This document shows positions 9,695-18,126 of a stretch of DNA of 64,000 bases, one piece after another. Source of the stretch: CALZFJ01 sp964459845 (lineage in GTDB: Bacteria; Bacteroidota; Bacteroidia; Bacteroidales; Muribaculaceae); contig CAYWOC010000001.1 in NCBI GenBank assembly GCA_964459845.1, positions 124,001 through 188,000 of the forward strand, in the 5' to 3' direction. Each line of letters starts with the position of its first letter. Within the stretch, counting starts at the first letter, position 1. The notes beneath the pieces were generated by a model, which saw only the letters and a program-made list of their open reading frames with translations, was not told where the DNA came from and ran no database searches. A program made the translations under genes and the position numbers.

Positions 9695-9885
9695 CTTTTT
9701 CCGATATGAGACTTCGCTAATACTTGCTTCACAAGTTCCATTCCACGCATATAACGCACAGCGACCTCTCGCTTTTCTTCTTCGCTACGATTTAGATATT
9801 TCTCATAATTTTTCTCTGCAGCAGCTTCAAATTTTTCAGCCACTTCACCAGTTAGCACTGGAATTGATGCTATTGCTAATGCCAT
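9691..9885 (-). CDS. Small acidic partner of the GNAT gene, possible antitoxin
   Basis: A 64-residue protein beginning MALAIASIPVLTGEVAEKFE with a charged helical middle (KNYEKYLNRSEEEKREV) and a basic C-terminus. I recall similar short proteins starting with an A-I-x-SIPVL-x-G pattern just ahead of GNAT genes in Bacteroidales, which suggests an antitoxin-like role; the link is from memory. It is translationally coupled to the GNAT (ATGA overlap) and has its own good promoter at 9910-9940. Confidence 0.6.
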   Translation of the reverse strand: MALAIASIPVLTGEVAEKFEAAAEKNYEKYLNRSEEEKREVAVRYMRGMELVKQVLAKSHIGKR

Positions 9886-9909
9886 AATACCTTATTTTAT
9901 TGATATCAG

Positions 9910-9940
9910 CAAATTTACAACATTTTCCATTATCTATCAA
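9910..9940 (-). promoter_or_regulatory. Bacteroidetes-type promoter for the GNAT pair
   Basis: On the minus strand TTG (9938-9940), 20 bases, then TAAATTTG (9910-9917), matching the primary Bacteroidetes sigma consensus. It lies 25 bases ahead of the start codon at 9885. Confidence 0.7.
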
Positions 9941-10044
9941 GCATTTAGAGTAAAATATCAAATTTCTATTCTTTTCTACAAATTTGCATAACAGCAATAT
10001 GCATCATATCATTGACGATTCAATTTTGTCATTGGGATTTTAGG

Positions 10045-10773
10045 TTAAAGCAACTTATGATTTGTAGCGTGCATCATCGCTTGTGCCATATTTTTCACAC
10101 CCAATTTTTGGAACATCCTCTTCTTTGCCGACTTCACGGCATCGGTAGATTTATACAGATTAGCTGCAATTTCTGCCACAGTAAGCCCTCTCGAAGCCTG
10201 AACTATAATCGATTTTTCCGCCTCGGTTAGTTTTTCTTCGTTAGATTTCCGCCAAGACTTATCGCTCATATCATAGACATATCTGTCGCCAGTGCCTACT
10301 ACTTGAGCATAAACCACCGAATTTGCGCCTATCGGAAATTCCACACGGCACAATATGAATTTTGGCAAGCCATTCGTTTCGTCTTTCACCAAAGGCGACA
10401 GCTTATATAGCATTGCCCCGTTTCCCTTATATACACTTTTAAGATCCGACATTATGCACAATCTTCCTTGCAAATCACTTGGCAATCTTCTATACAGCGC
10501 AAGCATCGCCTCAATCATCCGATTGAACTGTTCACAATCTTCCCCCGACAAATATTTCACGAAATCACTCACGTTCTCACTTTCTTTGCCGTTTATCAGT
10601 CCATTACCTAAAGAATCAATCTCCTCATATAGCGAATGATACTCCGACCTATAGACGACCTTGTGCGACCACAAATCCGCCACAAATATCAAATCGTAAC
10701 ACATATTATCAAAAGCTTGCAAAACTTCTTCAATCATAACGCTGTCGCCAACACTTTTCCCACAACTATCCAT
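10045..10773 (-). CDS. LuxR-type HTH transcription regulator
   Basis: The C-terminal 60 residues form a LuxR/GerE helix-turn-helix (LTEAEKSIIVQASRGLTVAE, then STDAVKSAKKRMFQKLGV). The N-terminal part, about 170 residues, starts near FDNMCYDLIFVADLW and may be a PAS-like sensor; it has no receiver-domain motifs. The open frame extends to a GTG at 10830, but a -7 box TATTTTTG lies at 10808-10815 on this strand, so I choose ATG 10773 (MDSCGKSV); ATG 10737 is also possible. The gene stands alone; its ligand and targets are not visible. Confidence 0.8.
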   Translation of the reverse strand: MDSCGKSVGDSVMIEEVLQAFDNMCYDLIFVADLWSHKVVYRSEYHSLYEEIDSLGNGLINGKESENVSDFVKYLSGEDCEQFNRMIEAMLALYRRLPSDLQGRLCIMSDLKSVYKGNGAMLYKLSPLVKDETNGLPKFILCRVEFPIGANSVVYAQVVGTGDRYVYDMSDKSWRKSNEEKLTEAEKSIIVQASRGLTVAEIAANLYKSTDAVKSAKKRMFQKLGVKNMAQAMMHATNHKLL

Positions 10774-10857
10774 ATTCCATCCACTTATTAGAAGTTTGCT
10801 ACGTTTACAAAAATACAGAATAGCACCCACACTTATGTCATTTCACCCTTTCGGGTG

Positions 10858-10888
10858 TTGCCAGATGCTGATTCATGCTATAACTTTG
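10858..10888 (+). promoter_or_regulatory. Promoter for the small lipoprotein/regulatory-domain gene pair
   Basis: TTG (10858-10860), 20 bases, TAACTTTG (10881-10888), an exact match to the Bacteroidetes consensus. Just downstream is a GGTTAACC/GGTTAA repeat (10903-10920) that could be an operator. Confidence 0.7.
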
Positions 10889-10952
10889 CACTCAGAACCA
10901 AGAGGTTAACCAGCGGTTAAATATATATATCAAACTTTAAAAACAGAAAACA

Positions 10953-11063
10953 ATGAAATTCGCAGCAAAACTTTACACTTTTTCAATGAGTTTTTTACTC
11001 ATTACCGCAATGCTCAATTCATGCTCATCACTACCAAATGAGCTGAATCAATCCAATTCATAG
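10953..11063 (+). CDS. 36-residue putative lipoprotein
   Basis: A short frame from ATG 10953 to TAG 11061-11063 encodes MKFAAKLYTFSMSFLLITAM and then a lipobox LNSC followed by about 12 residues (SSLPNELNQ...). It is almost only a lipoprotein signal with a short tail. It lies 64 bases after a strong promoter and 48 bases before the next gene, which supports translation. It could be a tiny outer- or inner-membrane-tethered peptide, a leader peptide, or the remnant of a longer lipoprotein. I know no family for it. Confidence 0.5.
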   Translation: MKFAAKLYTFSMSFLLITAMLNSCSSLPNELNQSNS

Positions 11064-11111
11064 GTTCTCTTAAATGTAAATAATAAATTTGTATTATAAA
11101 CTTCATATATT

Positions 11112-11969
11112 ATGAAACGTACAGTATTTGCAGCATTAGTTTTGGTGCTTTCCATTGGAGCGTATGGAAAAACAATCAGCGGATATGTGTCCGACGCTAA
11201 ATCATCAGAGAAATTAGGATATGCCACTGTAATGCTGAAGCGCCACGATGTGGGAATGATATGCGACAGTTGCGGCTTCTTCAAATTAGAAATCCCCGAC
11301 AAAGCAGCGGGCGACAGCGTGGAATTTCGCTATATTGGCTACGAGCCAACACTTATAAGCCTCAACGACATAACAAAAGAAACCAATGTTGCTCTAAAGC
11401 AACAATCAAAAAAGCTCAAAGAGATAACCGTGAAAACACCCAAAAAATTCAAAACCATGAAAAGTGGCAAAAAGCACACTTCCGGGCTATTCCTATCATT
11501 CCTTGGCGGTATCGACACTATCGACACTAAAGGCGACACCTACGGATTTGAATCAAAGAATGGGGGCAAGCGCACTTGGCTAAAGAGCGTAGGGTTCTTC
11601 ATAAAGCAGACCGACAACATGCTCTCACGAATGAAATTCCGCATTAACATCTACGACATGGTGAACGTGAAGAAAGCCCCATCGTCCGACCTTCTCTGCG
11701 TGCAGAATGAGCCGATATTCTTTGAATACAAGAAAGAGGATGTGGTCGGCGAGAAATACACCTACAATCTGCCCAAGCCGCTGCTTATCCCCGACCATGC
11801 CCTCGTAGAGATTGAATACCTTGAAAACACACCGTCCACCGAGACCATCAGCTTCAAGAGCAACATAATGGGCGGCAACACTTGGTATAAAGACGAGGAG
11901 CACCACAAGTGGGACAAATGCCCCATCGCCACCCCTTTCTTCGTGGAATACATCCGCGAAAAGAAATAG
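11112..11969 (+). CDS. Exported carboxypeptidase-regulatory-like domain protein
   Basis: The 285-residue protein has a signal peptide (MKRTVFAALVLVLSIGAYGK), then a CarboxypepD_reg-like beta-sandwich domain (residues about 20-95: ISGYVSDAKSSEKLGYATV, GFFKLEIPD, FRYIGYEP). The rest (about 110-285) has patterns seen in Bacteroidetes surface proteins that follow this domain (KSVGFFIKQTDNMLSRMKFRI...YDM). It lacks a TonB plug and barrel. It is probably a periplasmic or surface structural protein. The tiny lipoprotein gene lies just upstream; a terminator follows. Confidence 0.75.
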   Translation: MKRTVFAALVLVLSIGAYGKTISGYVSDAKSSEKLGYATVMLKRHDVGMICDSCGFFKLEIPDKAAGDSVEFRYIGYEPTLISLNDITKETNVALKQQSKKLKEITVKTPKKFKTMKSGKKHTSGLFLSFLGGIDTIDTKGDTYGFESKNGGKRTWLKSVGFFIKQTDNMLSRMKFRINIYDMVNVKKAPSSDLLCVQNEPIFFEYKKEDVVGEKYTYNLPKPLLIPDHALVEIEYLENTPSTETISFKSNIMGGNTWYKDEEHHKWDKCPIATPFFVEYIREKK

Positions 11970-11997
11970 CAAACCATTCCGAAACAGAAAATTATCA

Positions 11998-12057
11998 CGC
12001 ACACACTTGCCGACAATCCACCAATTACGAAAATGCAAATGTGTGCGCATATTTTTA
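11998..12057 (+). terminator. Terminator between convergent genes
   Basis: CGCACACACTTGC (11998-12010) pairs with GCAAATGTGTGCG (12035-12047) with one mismatch, followed by CATATTTTTATT. Confidence 0.65.
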
Positions 12058-12066
12058 TTGTATCGT

Positions 12067-13623
12067 TCAAGCTATCTCCCAATCAGTAATGTTGTGCGTA
12101 TTCACGTCGAAATTGACCCCCACCTTCACTACTGGTAATCCGCAAAGGGCAAAACGGCTGGAATAATTCTTCAAGTCAATCTGCCTCATTGCGGCACTCG
12201 CACTCTTATTGATTTTCAGCTCAAAAAGATATAGATGGGTAGCAGTCTGCAGCACCATATCCACACGTCCCTTAGGTGTGCGGACTTCCACATCCACATA
12301 ATTATCCAAAATTGAGAAAATCACATACATCATCTGCTGGTAATGTCCCTCAGAATCAGCATTGTCACAATAAGGCACAGTCCCAAGATAAGTTTGCAGC
12401 ATCGACAATGCTTCATCCATATTATTCCGGCGGATAGCTGCCGACATCTTTGCTATAGTCGTTGTGCCATTCAGCGTATTATCTCCTATATAATTAGGCA
12501 AAAGGCAACGATACAGCCCCACTCGTATCTCCTTGTTAGGAATATCAAGCAGATAAAGTCCCGTCTCAGAGTCGTAGCTCTTGATGGTGATATAGCCACT
12601 TTGATAGAGAAGTGGCATAATGGATGTCATGTTCTCGGTCGGTGAGTCAAACTCCGAAATATCGGCTTCACAGCCACCTATCTCCGAAGGCTTCACATGA
12701 AACCTATTGAGCATTTTTATCAAGAAAGTGGGAGTACCTGAGGCAAACCAATAGTAATCCAACTTGCCTTTAGACATCGCATTTAACAGGCTGAACGGAT
12801 TAAATATATCAGGCGACTCTGGCGCAAAATGATAGCCATCGTAATATTCGCTCAAAGCCTGCATAGTTTCCTCGGCAGTTTCTCCGAGTTTCTCACCCAG
12901 CGCCAACACATCTGCCGACATACATGCTGTCAGCTCTTCCTTTGTGATGCCACAGACTCCGGCATATTCGTTATCCATACTCACGTTAGTGATGTTGTTA
13001 AGTTCACTAAATATGCTCATCTGCGAAAACTTGGTGATACCCGTCAGAAACACAAAACGAAGATAAGGCTCACATTTCTTCAGTGGGCTATAGAAATTGC
13101 GCATAATATCCCTCAATTCCTCCAATTGCTCATTCTTATGCACTACATCAAGAAGTGGCGCATCATATTCATCGATAATGACCACCACTTGTCGGCGAGT
13201 CTGCCGGAAAATTTGCTGTATTAAATTGTCTAATCGGATATTGGGATCTATAGCCTCACTTCTTATTCCAAATTTGTCTTCATTCTCTTTCAAGATAAAC
13301 AGCAGATACCTCATAAGCTGCTCCTTATCCATATGCTTGCCTCCCGACATATCAAAATGCAACACAGGATATTTTGTCCAGTCCTTCTCCATACACTCAA
13401 TGGCAAGCCCACAAAACAGCTCTTTTCTGCCCTCGAAATAACTCTGGAAAGTGGAAGCCAACAGCGACTTTCCAAACCGCCGCGGCCGGCTCAAGAAGAA
13501 ATACTTGCCGCCTGAGTGGGTCATCCGGTAAACGTATTCCGTCTTATCGACATACAGGAGATTACGATTGATAATTTCCTCAAATGTTTGTATTCCTACT
13601 GGATATAATTTCAGTGCCGACAT
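12067..13623 (-). CDS. AAA-ATPase with PD-(D/E)XK nuclease-like C-terminus
   Basis: The 518-residue protein matches the lineage-expanded Bacteroidetes family of AAA_ATPase_like plus DUF1703. Near the start are YPVGIQTFEEIINRNLLYVD and a P-loop-like SRPRRFGKSLLAST (about residues 44-57). Walker B-like VVVIIDEYDAPL lies near 145-156. The C-terminus has the nuclease-like core RTPKGRVDMVLQTATHLYLFELK (about 448-470; D and ExK positions present). The role is unknown in the family; such genes occur in many copies and may be selfish or defence-linked. A -7 box TATATTTG at 13647-13654 with TTTG at 13677-13680 is a plausible promoter. Confidence 0.85.
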   Translation of the reverse strand: MSALKLYPVGIQTFEEIINRNLLYVDKTEYVYRMTHSGGKYFFLSRPRRFGKSLLASTFQSYFEGRKELFCGLAIECMEKDWTKYPVLHFDMSGGKHMDKEQLMRYLLFILKENEDKFGIRSEAIDPNIRLDNLIQQIFRQTRRQVVVIIDEYDAPLLDVVHKNEQLEELRDIMRNFYSPLKKCEPYLRFVFLTGITKFSQMSIFSELNNITNVSMDNEYAGVCGITKEELTACMSADVLALGEKLGETAEETMQALSEYYDGYHFAPESPDIFNPFSLLNAMSKGKLDYYWFASGTPTFLIKMLNRFHVKPSEIGGCEADISEFDSPTENMTSIMPLLYQSGYITIKSYDSETGLYLLDIPNKEIRVGLYRCLLPNYIGDNTLNGTTTIAKMSAAIRRNNMDEALSMLQTYLGTVPYCDNADSEGHYQQMMYVIFSILDNYVDVEVRTPKGRVDMVLQTATHLYLFELKINKSASAAMRQIDLKNYSSRFALCGLPVVKVGVNFDVNTHNITDWEIA

Positions 13624-13646
13624 ATTCCTTATATGATAGATTTGTG

Positions 13647-13680
13647 CAAATATAATAAATTATATCTAAGAATAGCCAAA
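13647..13680 (-). promoter_or_regulatory. Possible promoter of the AAA-ATPase gene
   Basis: Minus-strand TTTG (13677-13680), 22 bases, TATATTTG (13647-13654). The spacing is slightly long. Confidence 0.45.
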
Positions 13681-13918
13681 ACAGAACTTAATTAATAATT
13701 ATATTTTTAATCCATCATTTAAAAATCACATACTCAAAACATTGATTTCATCTATTAATTCACTCATATTTTTAGTTAAAACGAGTTAAACTTAAAATTC
13801 ACATTTCAGCCATAATTTATAATTGCAAAGAGGGCTGAAAGTGGCTGAGTGGGCGATATTTGCCAAAATAGCCCATTTTGAGTTTGCATTTGTTAATGTT
13901 TAGAAGTGTTTAGCCGAT

Positions 13919-13949
13919 TTGCTTTAAAAAAAGATATTTCCTAACTTTG
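13919..13949 (+). promoter_or_regulatory. Promoter of the NlpC/P60 gene
   Basis: TTG (13919-13921), 20 bases, TAACTTTG (13942-13949), a full consensus match, about 60 bases ahead of ATG 14010. Confidence 0.75.
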
Positions 13950-14009
13950 TGATACATCAATCGGGTGACGTTCCATCCCGGTATCACATAAACTTAGAGA
14001 TTTTCAAAT

Positions 14010-14558
14010 ATGCCAAATACAAGACGCAACATATCATTTTTCGTAGCAGCGACAGCACTTATGCTGTTGTCTTCTCTGCCAGCGCAGGCGCAAGAGCTTG
14101 TGCAGCGCAAGAGAGGCACGGTGCTCGAGCAGATTCAGCAGTCGGCACTTCACAACGACCCAGATGCCGAAATCAAGCAGCTCCTCGACTATGCAGCCAC
14201 TTTCCGCGGCACACGCTACCGTAGCGGCTCGTCAAGCCCTTCGGGTTTCGACTGCTCGGGATTCACAAGCTATGTTTTCTCGAAATTCGGCTACAAGCTG
14301 CACCGCTCATCAAGCTCGCAAATAGCTAATGGCGACAAGGTGGAGAAGCACGAGCTGAAGCCTGGCGACCTTGTGTTCTTCAACGGCAGAGCCGTAGGCA
14401 AGAGAATCGGCCATGTCGGCATTGTCACCGAAGTTGATAAGTCAAACGGCACATTCAATTTCATCCATGCGAGTAATTCACAAGGTGTCACAGTAAGTAC
14501 TTCGGAAGAGCCTTACTACAAACGCCGCTACGTGGGAGCCTGCCGCCCGACAAAATAA
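14010..14558 (+). CDS. Exported NlpC/P60 (C40) cell-wall peptidase
   Basis: The 182-residue protein has a signal peptide ending near LPAQAQE and one NlpC/P60 domain. The catalytic triad is visible: Cys82 in FDCSGF, His135 in GHVGIV and His153 in FIHAS. RGTRYRSGSSSPSGFDCSG-like spacing and DLVFFNG are typical. Such enzymes cut gamma-D-Glu-meso-DAP or related stem-peptide bonds in peptidoglycan in the periplasm. It stands alone between its own promoter and a strong terminator. Confidence 0.93.
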   Translation: MPNTRRNISFFVAATALMLLSSLPAQAQELVQRKRGTVLEQIQQSALHNDPDAEIKQLLDYAATFRGTRYRSGSSSPSGFDCSGFTSYVFSKFGYKLHRSSSSQIANGDKVEKHELKPGDLVFFNGRAVGKRIGHVGIVTEVDKSNGTFNFIHASNSQGVTVSTSEEPYYKRRYVGACRPTK

Positions 14559-14651
14559 TCACGGCAGCAACAAGCCCGCCACGATGGCTTTGAACTAAAA
14601 AATTCGGCAGTAATAAACAAAGACTAATAATTATAATTATTTCTCCCACAT

Positions 14652-14690
14652 AATAAAAGCGCACCCGACCCAAGCGGCTGCGCTTTTATT
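14652..14690. terminator. Bidirectional terminator
   Basis: A perfect 12-bp stem, AATAAAAGCGCA (14652-14663) with TGCGCTTTTATT (14679-14690), with A/T tracts on both sides, between convergent genes. Confidence 0.85.
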
Positions 14691-14789
14691 ATTTTAAACC
14701 ATGATTGAAAGTCATCAGAACGTTCAGAGAACCTTGAAATCGCCTAAGTCTCTGTATAGTTGCAGAAGGTGGCTGAAAAAGATGTTGAA

Positions 14790-16010
14790 TCATCCAAGCC
14801 TACGTCGCATAATCAATGATGTGACCACCGATGTCAGCAAGCCTACAGCAGCCACAAGCGCAAACACCACAAGCACATCGCTCCACACTATCTGAACAGG
14901 ATAAGCGCGCACTATCATCACATCGCTCGCGCCATTTAGCGTTATCAGCCCGAATGTCTGCTGAAGCCAGCACAGAGCCAAGCCGAGCGCGATGCCGCAC
15001 ACTGCGCCTGTGAACGAGATGAGCCACCCTTCAGTCACAAATATCTGCGAAATCTGCTTGTCGCTCGCACCAAGGTTGCGGAATGTGCGTATGCTCTCAT
15101 CCTTCTCTATTATGAGCAGCGACAATGTGCTAATCACATTGAACGTGGCTATAATCATTATGAAGCCAAGCAGCAGAAATGCCACCCATTTCTCTATATT
15201 CACCATCCTGAATGCCGAAGCCTGCTGCATAAGGCGGTTTTTCACGCTGTAACCGTCGCCAATCGACGACTGAATAGCCCGCATCGCAGCAGCCTCGTCG
15301 GCTCCGGCACGAAGCCGCACCTCCACCTCCGATGCCTCCTTCTCATAGTCGAAAATATATCGGGCCATGTCTATCGGTATCATGATTATGTCGCGGTCGT
15401 AGTCGCTCTGCTCAACCTGATATACCCCAGCTACAAAAAGCGAATCGGCACGGAATGAGCCTGCCGGATTGGCGAGATTCACCGTGCCTTGGCGTTGCGG
15501 AGCATAGAGGCGCATCTGCGCATAGAATCCCGGGCGGGCGCGGAGCTGTATCGCTGCACCCACACTCAGCACGGCATATTGCGACACACCGTCGTCGAGC
15601 ATAAACTCCCCTTCGAGCAGCGTCTTGCTGACCGATGTCACCGAGTCATATTCTGCCGGCACACCCTTCACACGCACAGGCATCTGGTAGTCGCCGAACA
15701 TAGCCAAACAGTGGTCTTCCACCACAGGCACAGCCACATCCACTCCATCCACCGAGCGGACAGCCGCCAGCACACTGTCGGCATCCTGAATCACCTTACC
15801 CTGCTTGGCTGTGACCGAAATCTGGGGGTCGAGCATCGACAGCTTACCGCTGATAAGCTCGGCAAAGCCATTGAAAACCGACAGCACACACACCAGAGCG
15901 GCTGTTGTGACAATGACACCACACACCGATATTATCGATATTATATTGACTGCGCTATGCGTCTTCTTCGACACCAAATAGCGTGCAGCTATTTTCAGTG
16001 TGAACCTCAT
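14790..16010 (-). CDS. LolC/LolE-like ABC permease
   Basis: The 406-residue protein starts RFTLKIAARYLVSKKTHSAVN, typical for lipoprotein-releasing system permeases, with a first membrane span near VNIISIISVCGVIVTTAALVCV and three C-terminal spans (WVAFLLLGFIMIIATFNV; GWLISFTGAVCGIALGL; VVFALVAAVGLLTSVV). IEKDESIRTFRNLGAS is the coupling-helix region of FtsX permeases. It should work with a LolD ATPase encoded elsewhere, moving lipoproteins from inner membrane to carrier. Its start overlaps the rbfA stop by four bases (16007-16010). Confidence 0.88.
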   Translation of the reverse strand: MRFTLKIAARYLVSKKTHSAVNIISIISVCGVIVTTAALVCVLSVFNGFAELISGKLSMLDPQISVTAKQGKVIQDADSVLAAVRSVDGVDVAVPVVEDHCLAMFGDYQMPVRVKGVPAEYDSVTSVSKTLLEGEFMLDDGVSQYAVLSVGAAIQLRARPGFYAQMRLYAPQRQGTVNLANPAGSFRADSLFVAGVYQVEQSDYDRDIIMIPIDMARYIFDYEKEASEVEVRLRAGADEAAAMRAIQSSIGDGYSVKNRLMQQASAFRMVNIEKWVAFLLLGFIMIIATFNVISTLSLLIIEKDESIRTFRNLGASDKQISQIFVTEGWLISFTGAVCGIALGLALCWLQQTFGLITLNGASDVMIVRAYPVQIVWSDVLVVFALVAAVGLLTSVVTSLIMRRRLG

Positions 16011-16339
16011 TTCAGCAAGCTGTCGATATGTTCGATATAGTCAAGCGAGTCGTCGATGAAGAATGTCAGCTCGGGAGTCTTACGGAGCTGGTAGCGCACG
16101 CGCTGCGCAAGCTCATAGCGCACGCTTTTGGCGTTGCGGTTGATGTTTTCGAGTATCTGCTCGCCTTTTTCCGACGGGAAAATGCTCAGATAGGCGCGGG
16201 CGACACTCAGGTCGGGCGACACGCGCACAGCACTCACCGACACAATCACGCCGCCAAGTTTGGCGGTCTGCAAGCGGAAAATCTCGCTTAGCTCCTTCTG
16301 TATCAAGCGTGCTATTTTTGATTGTCTTGTTGATTCCAT
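16007..16339 (-). CDS. rbfA: Ribosome-binding factor A
   Basis: The 110-residue protein starts MESTRQSKIARLIQKELSEI and has VSAVRVSPDLSVARAYLS and LRKTPELTFFIDDSLDYIEHID, the KH-like RbfA pattern. RbfA binds the 30S subunit and helps mature the 5' end of 16S rRNA. It overlaps the lolC/E-like gene by ATGA, a pairing known in Bacteroidales. Confidence 0.95.
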   Translation of the reverse strand: MESTRQSKIARLIQKELSEIFRLQTAKLGGVIVSVSAVRVSPDLSVARAYLSIFPSEKGEQILENINRNAKSVRYELAQRVRYQLRKTPELTFFIDDSLDYIEHIDSLLK

Positions 16340-16404
16340 AATATATAAAAATCTGTCTTGTTTAATATTTACTTTTCGATAAATTCACCTTATTGCAACA
16401 ACCC

Positions 16405-17052
16405 CTACTCGCCGTAACGCTTCTTATAGATGATGGTCAATCCGTCGCGCAGCGGAATTATCACCTTCTCCACACGCTCATCGGCAGCAACCATGTCGTT
16501 GAAGCGCAGTATGCCTTCGGTCTGAGCGTCGAGCTTCTTGCCCCAATCCACCACTTTGCCGTCCCACAGAGTGTTGTCGGCGATAATAAAGCCGCCATCG
16601 CTCACATGGTCAAACACAAGATCGTAATACTCGCAATACTCGCGCTTATTAGCATCCATAAACACGAGGTCGAATTTCCGGTCGATTTTTGGCAAAATCT
16701 CTCGTGCGTCACCTATGTGCAGATTCACACGGCTCGCCATGCGCGACTTCTCGAAGTGGCTGCGGATGAAGTCCTCAAGCTCATCATCGATTTCTATCGT
16801 GTGCAGTTGGCACGAGTCGTCGGCAAGACCCTCGGCAAGACACAGCGCCGAATAACCCGTGAACGTGCCGAGCTCAAGAATGTTCTTCGGGCGAATCATC
16901 CTCACAAACATCTTCAGCAACCTCCCTTGAAGATGTCCCGAACACATGCGCGGACGCAGATGATACAAGTGCGTCTCGCGGTTGAGATGGCTGAGTTCTT
17001 CGCCCTCGGCATCTATGTGGTTCAGTATATATTGTTCTAATTCTTCTTGCAT
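16405..17052 (-). CDS. SAM-dependent O-methyltransferase (COMT-like)
   Basis: The 215-residue protein has the class I motif ILELGTFTGYSALCLAEGL (about residues 58-76), IEIDDELEDF, and the metal-binding FDLVFMDANKREY (about 127-139), typical of small cation-dependent O-methyltransferases of the caffeoyl-CoA/catechol type. The physiological acceptor is unknown. It lies between aroQ and rbfA on the same strand, with 34 and 65 base gaps. Confidence 0.9.
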   Translation of the reverse strand: MQEELEQYILNHIDAEGEELSHLNRETHLYHLRPRMCSGHLQGRLLKMFVRMIRPKNILELGTFTGYSALCLAEGLADDSCQLHTIEIDDELEDFIRSHFEKSRMASRVNLHIGDAREILPKIDRKFDLVFMDANKREYCEYYDLVFDHVSDGGFIIADNTLWDGKVVDWGKKLDAQTEGILRFNDMVAADERVEKVIIPLRDGLTIIYKKRYGE

Positions 17053-17086
17053 CTTATTCTTGACTCAAAAAAAACATTTTCCAGCT

Positions 17087-17512
17087 CTACATTTTCAGCA
17101 ATGCCTCCACAGCAAGCCGGTAGCTGTCAAGTCCGAAACCGAGGATAACACCGCAACAAGCCGCCGAGAGCATCGAGTGATGGCGGAATTCCTCGCGCTT
17201 ATGCACATTCGATATATGCACCTCCACCACGGGAGCCGTCACCGCGCGTATGGCATCGGCGATAGCTATCGAAGTGTGCGTATATGCGCCGGCATTAAGC
17301 ACTATGCCGTCGTATTCGAAGCCTGTGCGGTGTATCTCGTCGATGAGAAGTCCCTCCACATTGCTTTGGAAATATGTCAGCTCTGCCACATCGGCATATT
17401 GCTTCTTCAGCGCATCGATGCACGAATCCATCGTTGCGCTGCCATATATCCCAGGCTCGCGCACCCCGAGCAGGTTCAGATTCGGACCATTGATTATCGC
17501 AATCTTCTTCAT
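17087..17512 (-). CDS. aroQ: Type II 3-dehydroquinate dehydratase
   Basis: The 141-residue protein (ATG 17512, MKKIAIINGPNLNLLG) shows the type II signature: IINGPNLNLLGVREPGIYG, SNVEGLLIDEIH, VLNAGAYTHTS and VEVHISNVHKREEFRHHS. It dehydrates 3-dehydroquinate in the shikimate pathway as a cytoplasmic dodecamer. A GTG at 17518 is an alternative start, but the ATG gives the usual length. The toxin gene ends only 18 bases upstream. Confidence 0.96.
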   Translation of the reverse strand: MKKIAIINGPNLNLLGVREPGIYGSATMDSCIDALKKQYADVAELTYFQSNVEGLLIDEIHRTGFEYDGIVLNAGAYTHTSIAIADAIRAVTAPVVEVHISNVHKREEFRHHSMLSAACCGVILGFGLDSYRLAVEALLKM

Positions 17513-17530
17513 TAACACTTATATATTTTA

Positions 17531-17842
17531 TTACAGTCTATTTGTCAAACTATTTGGTTCTTTTCGCACATCCCAGAAATCAACGACATACACAATGTCA
17601 TCCTTTACCATATATATCATTTTATAATGCTTATGAACAACAATTGAACGGTACAGCAAAGAGCGTTCTTTCAACAAAGGCTCTATAGACCCAAGCATAG
17701 GAAATCTCCGCAACAAGCCAGAATACTCATTCACGGCAGACCGCAGTTTTCCTATTGCCTTTATGCCCCAAATTAAGTGACCAAATGAAATAGCTGAATA
17801 ATATTCTTGCTTTGCTCTATTTGTCCACTTTATTTTAGCCAT
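17531..17842 (-). CDS. RelE/ParE-family toxin
   Basis: The 103-residue basic protein has the ParE/RelE fold pattern: IKWTNRAKQEYYSAISFG at the start, LRRFPMLGSIEPLL, LLYRSIVVHKHYKMIYMV and IVYVVDFWDVRKEPN at the end. ParE-type proteins block gyrase; RelE-type cut mRNA. Which applies cannot be told. It overlaps the upstream antitoxin gene by 13 bases, giving translational coupling. Confidence 0.85.
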   Translation of the reverse strand: MAKIKWTNRAKQEYYSAISFGHLIWGIKAIGKLRSAVNEYSGLLRRFPMLGSIEPLLKERSLLYRSIVVHKHYKMIYMVKDDIVYVVDFWDVRKEPNSLTNRL

Positions 17843-18105
17843 GGGAATTTATCTTTAAGCTCAGCTTCAACTTCTTCATCCGAAAACACATCGCCATCGC
17901 ATACCTGTTTCTCTGCCTCATCAATGCGAGCATTAATTTCAGCCATAGTATATGGAACGGCATCTTCATGAGCTTTTATTTCCACTCCTTCAAGCTCTTT
18001 TTTCAAAGAACGAAGATACCAATCTACACGTTGCAGAGCTTCTTCGCTATCAAGCAAGCTATTGAGACTGTTAAATATACTTGCCCTTAATTCCATTGTT
18101 GTCAT
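17830..18105 (-). CDS. Antitoxin of the RelE/ParE pair
   Basis: The frame is open to 18285, but a consensus promoter at 18127-18157 lies inside the extension, so the start is ATG 18105 (MTTMELRAS), giving 91 residues. The N-terminal half is helical (IFNSLNSLLDSEEALQRVDWYL) and the C-terminal half is acidic (DGDVFSDEEVEAELKDKFPWL), the usual design of an antitoxin that wraps its toxin. Similar proteins pair with ParE-like toxins in Bacteroidetes. Confidence 0.75.
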   Translation of the reverse strand: MTTMELRASIFNSLNSLLDSEEALQRVDWYLRSLKKELEGVEIKAHEDAVPYTMAEINARIDEAEKQVCDGDVFSDEEVEAELKDKFPWLK

Positions 18106-18126
18106 AGCCACATTATTAATTAAGGA

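Larger units (their letters stand above)
13624..14009. other. Divergent intergenic region
   Basis: These 386 AT-rich bases separate the AAA-ATPase gene from the NlpC/P60 gene. They hold a minus-strand promoter (13647-13680) and a plus-strand promoter (13919-13949). I see no gene in the middle. Confidence 0.6.

Noticed and set aside
12067..13623. AAA-ATPase/PD-(D/E)XK gene as a new defence system
   Set aside because: It belongs to a well-known, highly amplified Bacteroidetes family; standing alone it gives no evidence for a new system.
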